Of a DNA stretch of 64,000 bases, positions 57,334 to 64,000 are shown piece by piece (the first letter of the stretch is position 1; every line of letters starts with the position of its first letter). Source of the DNA: Cymodocea nodosa (lineage: Eukaryota; Streptophyta; Magnoliopsida; Alismatales; Cymodoceaceae); contig CM072339.1 in assembly GCA_036874045.1 (NCBI GenBank), positions 10,547,501 through 10,611,500 of the forward strand, given 5' to 3'. A model generated the notes under the pieces. It worked only from the letters and a program-made list of their open reading frames with translations. It ran no database searches and was not told the DNA's origin. The translations under genes were made by a program, and so were the position numbers.

Positions 57334-59009
57334 TGTTGAGTATTTTTGTTTTGATGATGTGTGCTGAATGAAAATAATCATATTTGCTAAATTACTATTG
57401 CTTGTGAAAAGAAATTAAAATCATCAATTAATACAGAAAAAGCTTACTGATATAAATACTTGTCTGTATTGGATCTGAAGTTAATAACTAGTCATTTCGG
57501 TGCATTAATTTCTCATTTAGCTAAACGTTAAGTTAACGTGTGTTTTTATTGAAAAGCATGATATGTTTTAATATTATATCTTCTGTATCATGAACAGTGC
57601 ACGTTTAGACAACTCGTTAAGTTAGAGTTTTGTTTGTATAGAGGTCACGTGAGAACTCGTTAAGTTAGAGGCTTAAAGGTTAAAATAGGTCACGTGATAA
57701 CTCGTTAAGTTAGTGAGTAAAAGAAGAGACGAACTCGTTAAGTTAGTGTTATACACGTGGTGAAATTATAAGTTACGAATGTTGTATTGTATCACGTGAG
57801 GTGCACATGTTTAACTCGTTAAGTTAATATAACTAAATGCGTTGAGTTGCTATATTGAACACTAAGGCAATGCGTTAGGTTAGCGTTATAAACTTAAGTT
57901 GTTATTTTTGCACGTGGTAAAATTCTGATTATAAAAACATTTGTTTATTACTGGTTCGTTGAGTTATCATAACACAACGGAGATGGTTCGTTGAGTTATC
58001 ATAACACAACGGAGATGGTTCGTTGAATTAGCATAACACCATAGACTTAGTTCGTTGAGTTAGCTATAGTACTTGTCATGTGAAATGGCACATGAGGAAC
58101 TCGTTAAGTTAGAAACGTTAAGTTATATATATACTTGTGTTACTCGTTTAGTTAACATTAAAGTAATGACTTCTTATTACACTGATGAAAAACTTTTGGA
58201 CGAGAAAGTTTATTTTGCAGGAAATTTTTCAGAGATCCAGGACTGATGATTAAAGAAAATTTGAAATATAAACGTGGGTTAGAATGTGTGTTTCGATGAA
58301 GGAAAAAGAAAAGATGTGGAGAAGTGGAAAACTGGTGGTGGTTAAACGTGAAGGATATGCATGAAATGAAGATACAGTATAAAAAGCATAGAATTCTCGT
58401 TGATCAATTTATCCTTGCACACAAAACAAAAAACCTTTTCAAGGATCAAACCATCCTTGCACACCAAAAGAAAAATCTTTTTCAGGGATCAAAAACACCT
58501 TCTCGGGGAAAATCTCTCAAGTGGAAGAAAGTTCAGTGAAGCATAAAAAGGTAAGATTTTCGTCACTGAAGATTTGAAGTATCAGAAGAAAGCAAATTTA
58601 GTGAAGCATAAAAAGGTAAGATTTTCATCACTGAAGATTTGAATTATCAGAAGAAAGTAAATTCGGTGAAGCATGAAAAGACAAGATATTCGTCACTGAA
58701 GAATTGGTGAAGAAGAAAAAGAAGAAGAAGAAAGATCTCAAACAGGGAGAAAAGTTTTAAAGTTCGCAAATTAGTTTTCTCTGTTTGTAGTTATGAAATT
58801 ATTTAGATGATACATGGTATCGAAATATAATTGCATCTACAATTTCTGAGGAGAATTGAATTCTATATTGTAATTGAAACCTTTAATAAAAATGATTTTA
58901 TGAAAACAATGTCTCGACTTGTTTTTGAGTTTTAAAGTTTCAATTATATTTCAGAAAATATTAAAAATACCCAATTCACCCCCCTCTTGTGTAGCCATAC
59001 AATCCTACA
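57334..59009 (+). mobile_element. S3: Sirevirus solo LTR (1676 bp)
   Basis: Complete LTR from TGTTGAG to CCTACA, flanked by a perfect 5-bp duplication ACTAA (57329-57333 and 59010-59014). No internal sequence: LTR-LTR recombination removed it. It differs from the S2 3' LTR in tandem-unit number and has an additional segment near 58595-58660 that repeats a neighbouring GAAGCATAAAAAGG stretch. Confidence 0.95.
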
Positions 59010-59062
59010 ACTAAGATACAAAAATTATTCCATTCTGTTTCATAACACCACAAAGATATAAG

Positions 59063-61251
59063 ATGACGCCAGAATTCTAGGAAGTGGTTGACACTACAAG
59101 ATTTCTCAGGGAGTTAGAGGAATGACATACATGATAGAAGATCAAGAACACGACACGAGAAAAAGAATTAGAAAAGGTAGAATCTAATATTTTCTACTAG
59201 ACAAGAGTTTTGATTGATTTAAATATTAGAATACCTCAAATAGTAGAAACTAGAATCAAAGTAGCAACAGAGATGGCTGTGAATAGAGAAAGGAGAATAA
59301 TACCAAATAATGAGGTTGCCCTAGAGTTGATCTGGTGTAAGTCATGATTGTGGTTTGTAAGATATATTACTGGACACGCTTGGTGGGACATCTAGGAGCA
59401 ACAAAAGAAAGCAGCTATAGAGCCTACTGTTGAAAAACCTACTATAGAGGAATAGCAGGTAGGGCCATTAATTCCACCGCCTAGGCTGTTAGGAAGAGAA
59501 GCATTTTTGGGTCCATCGACGCTAGAGGAATGGAGAGAATTTGTAGAGCTCGTGAAAGTTGTCAAGAGCCAAGGAAATTCTGAAGATATGACTATGGCAA
59601 AGACTCATTTACTTTGTGATGCACTATGCAAGAAGATGGTCAAAGATAAGTTAAAGGCCCAATATAAAATTAAATTAGAACAATGTTCTGAAGTAGCTAG
59701 ATCACTAGCTACGAGAGAAATTGAAGCTGGTCCTTCCAGACCAGTAAATGTTAAGTAGGATGAGCCAGTACCTATGGCTTGAGGGCTTGGAGAGCCTAGT
59801 TTTGTTGACTTAGTCTCAAAGGAAGAAGAGGAAGAACAGACACAACTAATAAGAAGAAGAAAAGAAAAAGAAAAAGTGTCTGAAGTTGAGGAAATAGTTA
59901 ATCCGAGCCTATATTATTAGTAGGGCCTAAAGAGCCCATTTTTGTTAATCTATTATCCAAATCTAAGGAGGAGTAGGAGCAACAGCAGCAAAAGCAAAGA
60001 AGAGAAGAAAAATAGGCTGAAATTAACTTGTAGTTTGCACAAATAGAAGAAATAATTAGGGTAGAAGCTGATGTGCCTAGGACTCCATCCTAATCTACTA
60101 ATGATTAAGAAAAAATAGTGACATTAGAGATTGGTTTTGAGGAGGAAGAAAAAATAGAAAAAGCTAAATAAAGAGGACATGACTTGGTAGATGCCACTAA
60201 AGAGGGAGAGACACTTCAGCAATTTATTGAGAAAGTACAAGGAAAAAGAGTGGAGAGTTTTGTTGGCTCTCCAACATAGACAAAAGTAGGAATTGAATTG
60301 TAGGAATCTTCGGATCATTTCCAACAAACACCAATTCAGCACCTTAAGGAAGTAGTAGAAAAACAAACCCCAATAGAGGAACAATTTCAAATTCTTGACC
60401 CTTCCCAATAGCAAGTTCTAAATGATGTATGTTTTTGGAGTCAGGAAGCAATGAATAAATATGAAGATAAAGGGGTTTGATATTATATATAGTAGACCAA
60501 TAAACTAGGACGATATGGAGGACATTAAAGAATTATTTGAGTTCTAGGGTCTACTACAATTTATTTCTCAACAGAAAGGGCATGTAGTGTATGAAAATCT
60601 AGTGCCTTATTTTTATACAAATTTAAGAGATGAGGAAAGAGGATTAATTTCCAATGTGAAGCAAGCTGATGTACTAATAACACCAGAGTTTCTCCACAAT
60701 ATTTTTGGACTTAGAAATGAAGGAAAAGAAATTCTTGAGAGCACGACTACAGTTGAGTGGATAGAATAGGAAATAAAAGACTATTTAGCTATCAATCCTA
60801 GTGTAGCATTATTAAATAGATTGAAGTACTTAAATGGTAAAACACACATGGAAGCTAACATTTTGATTAAAAATGTCTACTAACGATAAGGCCATGATAT
60901 AGAATTAAGTTTGTTAAATGAGCCACATATGCAGTTGTGAACAAAATTCAAGTAAACTGGCTTGTAGTTTTTATCTCCAAGTTGAGGGTAGCATAGAAAA
61001 AATTATTCTATGGAGATCTAATTCCACTACTGATGGTGGACAGTATTGACTTCACTAGATGGACATCCAAAAAGATGAAATCCAGGGCCATCTCGGTGAA
61101 GGAATACAAGAATTATTTGACTGCTACTACTGGAACATTTTTCACAAGATCTCCTAGAGACTTTATAGGAGCTATAGAACGTATAGATCAGTTAGAGCAA
61201 CAATTGAAAAAACTCCAAAAAGAAGTAGATGAATTAAGAAAAAAAGATTAA
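59063..61251 (+). pseudogene. G5 ORF3
   Basis: ATG at 59063 (MTPEF then TAG) to TAA at 61249-61251. The longest open parts are 59507-59758 (GPSTLEEWREFVELVKVVKSQ, the stretch before the Glu-rich middle), 60587-60769 (YENLVPYFYTNLRDEERGLI, FLHNIFGLRNEGKEIL) and 61033-61251 (DSIDFTRWTSKKMKSRAIS, C-terminal coiled coil). A stop after VEWIE is at the same Gln as in G2. Frameshifts lie at about 59890-59920 and 60910. Acidic, Gln-rich middle; unidentified function as in G2. Confidence 0.78.
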
Positions 61252-62295
61252 ATGTATCAACCATCTACTTATACTATAACAATTGTTTGTTGTAATATAA
61301 AACATTTCACTATTTATATATATGAATGTTTGAACATCAAGATGTTTCTTAATTAATGTTTGTGAATGAATGATTTAAAGCTGTAATGAATATTATATAT
61401 ATTTGTTTAAAGCTTTACAAAACTATTTTACAAGTTTTACAATTTTATTAATGATATGGTTAAATGCACGATGATTTGATAATGTTTGAATATATCTGCA
61501 TACTAAAAAGTAAAATGTAAATTCTACGTAACAAGAAATGAACTATAAGTTAAATATGCGTATAATGTTTAGATTTAAAGGAGTTTAAATTAGAAAACTA
61601 CATTAATGTAATGTATTTAACTTTATTTAAGTTGATAAAATGTAGGAGAAAAAAATATAGAAGTTAAGATGAGAAGTAAGTATTTAGAAAATATTTGCTA
61701 AGTGTTAACTCAACGAAGTTAGTTCGTTGAGTTAACCTTAACTTCACGAGGCCAATAATAAAATATAAGGTCACTCCGTTGAGTTATTGTAACTCAACAA
61801 AATTAGTCTGTGGAGTTAGCAAATGGGCAATGAAAAGTCCGTTGAGTTAGCTATAACTCAACGAGATTAGTTCGCTGAGTTAGAAACTATAACCAAGGCT
61901 AGTTCATTGGGTTATCTGTAACTCAACGAGGTTAGTTTGTGGAGTTAGTATAACAGTTATGCTTTTAGCCACGAACAAAACTTCATGGGTTTAGTAGTTA
62001 CTGAAATTTGAAATTAGAAGTGGAACACGTATCCATAAAAATAGGAACCATATTGCACGTTACAAGACACATTTTTGCAACGAGATTCATTTGCCTTATG
62101 GACGTGCATTACAAATATAGAATAGAATGTTATTTACTAGTTACCAGCACTTGAGGAAAGAAAAGAAAATTCGTTGGGGAATTGGAAGGAGAAGCAGCTG
62201 ATTCAACTTGATCCGTCAACAACTATTTACTGAGAACAAAGCATCAAACTAGTATGTAATTAATCTTCTGTTATTTTACTTTATATTAAGAGTTT
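61252..62295 (+). promoter_or_regulatory. G5 ORF3-capsid spacer with hairpin modules
   Basis: AT-rich tail (contains the empty LINE target at about 61536-61552), a strong module cluster at about 61705-61950 with at least five arm pairs, then the conserved leader with GCACGTTACAAGACAC, ending at the capsid ATG. No gene. Confidence 0.6.
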
Positions 62296-63644
62296 ATGAG
62301 CACATGGACTCGTTCTCTTAGCACTAAATGATTAGTAAGAACACCTACATAAGATTATTCAACATAGATGCATACTGAAATATTTTCTGAATTGGACTTT
62401 AACAAAATCCTTAGGGGTGTAGCTAACCTTTCTTTAAAGGAGAATGAAGATATGGTTGCTCCAATAAAAAAACCATTAGGAGAAATTATGTATATTGAAT
62501 TAGTTGATGAACTTTCATGTATTCGATTGCCAAACTTTAAGGGAGATAGGTTTGAACTGAAATCTAATTATATTAGTCAATTGCCAAACTTTCATGGATT
62601 AGAAAGAGAAGATGCCTATTATTTCCTTAGAGAATTTAATGAAGTTTGTTAAATGATGAAAATGCCAAAATGAGTATTGATGCTATTAAACTTAGATATA
62701 TCCCTTTTGCTTTAAAAGACACAGCTAAGAGATGATTATATACTCTATTGCCTGATTCAATTTCTGCATGGATTGAATTTTGCTCTGTTTTTCTAGAAAA
62801 ATATTATCCAATACATCAAATGATTAAAAAGAAAAAGGAAATATTAATGTATAGCCAAAAATAGGGAGAATCATTTTGGAGATATTTTGAATGATTTAAA
62901 GATTTACTAACTTAATGTCCACATCATGTAATGAGTAAAGTACAATTAATAGGTATAATTTATGAAGATATCGATGCTTCAACTAAATCTTTATTAGAAT
63001 CTACTTGTCAAAATGGATTTTTAAAATTGTGTTGTGAAGAAGCTTGAGCATACTTAGAAAACTTTGCAAAAAGAACTGCTTAGTGGGAAAACTCGGTTGA
63101 AGCTATTACAGATAAAAGAATATTGTCGAGGGGAATGCATGAAATAGATTCAAGAACTATGCTTGAAGTCAAATTAACTGAGTTAACAAAGAAAATAGAA
63201 GAGTTATCATTAAATCAAAAACTAACATAAAAGAATGCAAACATTAATGACTTAGATATTATTTATGCTAGAAACCAGAAAGATAACTTTGAAAATTCTT
63301 ATAACCCTAATTGGAGAAATCACTCGAACCTATCTTGGAGAAATAACAATTTCTAGGGAGGAGAAAATATAATTGACAAAAATATAAGTTATGATGCATT
63401 AATTGAATAAGGATCTAGAATAGAGAAGTTAGAAAAGATAATTCAACAATTAAACAATCGTCTAGACCATGTATTTTGAAATGTTGCCATTTAGAATCAT
63501 AATATGAATAGAAATATACCCCCTAGATAGAAGGAATCAATAGAAGTTAAACTTACTAGAGGATTTCCAATGCAAGTAGTGTATAACCCTATCAATAGAA
63601 TTGTTAATGAAATTGATACCTCCTTTGGGAGGAAAGCTGAATGA
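62296..63644 (+). pseudogene. G5 capsid-type gag
   Basis: ATG at 62296 (MSTWTRSLSTK) to TGA at 63642-63644. Same domains as G3: N-terminal leader peptide, gag core, helical segment, Asn-rich tail ending VNEIDTSFGRKAE. About ten stops, mostly TAG/TAA at Gln and TGA/TAG at Trp positions, plus a small deletion at about 62670. The longest open part is 62368-62652. Confidence 0.87.
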
Positions 63645-63864
63645 AGTAATATAACTAAAGTAATTATGTATAATATAGTAAGTAGAAAAATATAAAAAGA
63701 AAAGAAAATGTAAGTTTAATTATAGTTAGTAATATCGTAGAGTTATTACTTAACTCAACGAACTTAGTCCGTTGAGTTATGACCTAACACCATGAGTGTA
63801 GTTAAGTAGCTATATTAATTTTATCTCTGCTAAAAGTTGCTTATGTTATATAGAATCACAACAG
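63645..63864 (+). promoter_or_regulatory. G5 capsid-F-box spacer with hairpin modules
   Basis: 63735-63800 carries CGTAGAGTTA/TTAACTCAACGAA and CCGTTGAGTTA/CTAACACCATG arms. Position as in G3 and G4. Confidence 0.6.
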
Positions 63865-64000
63865 ATGAAATTGGTGAAATTACCACTAGATGCACTAAGG
63901 GAAGTATTAAGTAACTTATTAGCTAAAGATCTGTGCAGATTGTATTGTGTGTCAAAAGAAATTAAAGAATGTATCAAAGAAAAATATTTTCATGGACTAC
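63865..64000 (+). CDS. F-box protein gene in G5, 5' end only
   Basis: ATG at 63865; 45 codons open to the window edge: MKLVKLPLDALREVLSNLL, then AKDLCRLYCVSKEIKECI and YFHGL. This is the F-box itself with its SKP1-contact residues (LP, L, V, L pattern) and no stop, including an intact Glu where G3 has TAA. Whether the rest is open lies beyond the window. Confidence 0.82.
   Translation, partial: MKLVKLPLDALREVLSNLLAKDLCRLYCVSKEIKECIKEKYFHGL

Larger units (their letters stand above)
47943..64000 (+). mobile_element. G5: pol-less gypsy copy, head to head with G4
   Basis: LTR middle piece (split by S2), deletion, ORF3 leader, ORF3, spacer, capsid, spacer and the start of the F-box gene, running out of the window. 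The G4 LTR terminus at 47942 touches G5 LTR interior at 47943, so G4 probably inserted into the G5 LTR. Confidence 0.75.

Noticed and set aside
61705-61950. CRISPR-like or satellite array
   Set aside because: The arms recur but spacing and spacer length are irregular and the organism is a plant; these are dispersed inverted modules, not a repeat-spacer array.
1-64000. Endogenous pararetrovirus or other viral insert
   Set aside because: No movement protein, coat protein or viral-type RT order was seen; all RT and integrase sequences fit copia, gypsy or LINE.

Overview
The window comes from a plant nuclear genome, most likely a dicot. It is AT-rich heterochromatin-like DNA made almost wholly of nested, decayed LTR retrotransposons plus one LINE. 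I see no free-standing host gene, tRNA or rRNA. The only host-type coding sequence is an F-box gene that occurs three times, always at the same place inside copies of one retroelement. I name the elements G1-G5 (one Ty3/gypsy family), S1-S3 (Ty1/copia, Sirevirus-like), B (another Ty1/copia) and L (LINE).

Layout. 1-3930: S1, + strand, left part outside the window. 3931-4345: inverted piece of a Sirevirus LTR. 4425-7061 and 12851-13962: G1, - strand, split by copia B (7062-12850, - strand). 13963-20345: G2, + strand, with a fragment of the Sirevirus ORF inside it. 20346-29593: G3, - strand, the most complete gypsy copy (both LTR ends, PBS, PPT). 29594-30625: inverted gypsy LTR piece. 30640-31154: a second copy of the gypsy 5' coding leader. 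31155-47942: G4, - strand, interrupted by a probable solo LTR (about 32131-33100) and a full-length LINE (39498-44732). 47943 to the end: G5, + strand, interrupted by S2 (48004-56838) and by solo LTR S3 (57334-59009).

The gypsy family, pieced together from five broken copies, has an unusual order: LTR (about 1.9 kb), Athila/Tat-type PBS, a short zinc-knuckle ORF directly after the PBS, linker and protease, (reverse transcriptase not seen here), integrase, a large third ORF ('ORF3'), a capsid-type gag ORF, an F-box gene, a long conserved noncoding tail, PPT, LTR. The capsid gene thus lies downstream of pol and apart from the zinc knuckle. Most gene boundaries carry short inverted-repeat modules with the arms CGTTGAGTTA and TAACTCAACG.

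The Sirevirus S2 has pol, then a noncoding block, then a 757-codon ORF. Both the block and the ORF have homologues in the gypsy family, and the hairpin modules are shared too. So two retrotransposon superfamilies share coding and noncoding parts. Coding frames are broken mainly by TAG/TAA codons at Gln or Trp positions, as expected from C-to-T decay of methylated transposons. All element-wide boundaries were read by eye; alignments were not computed.
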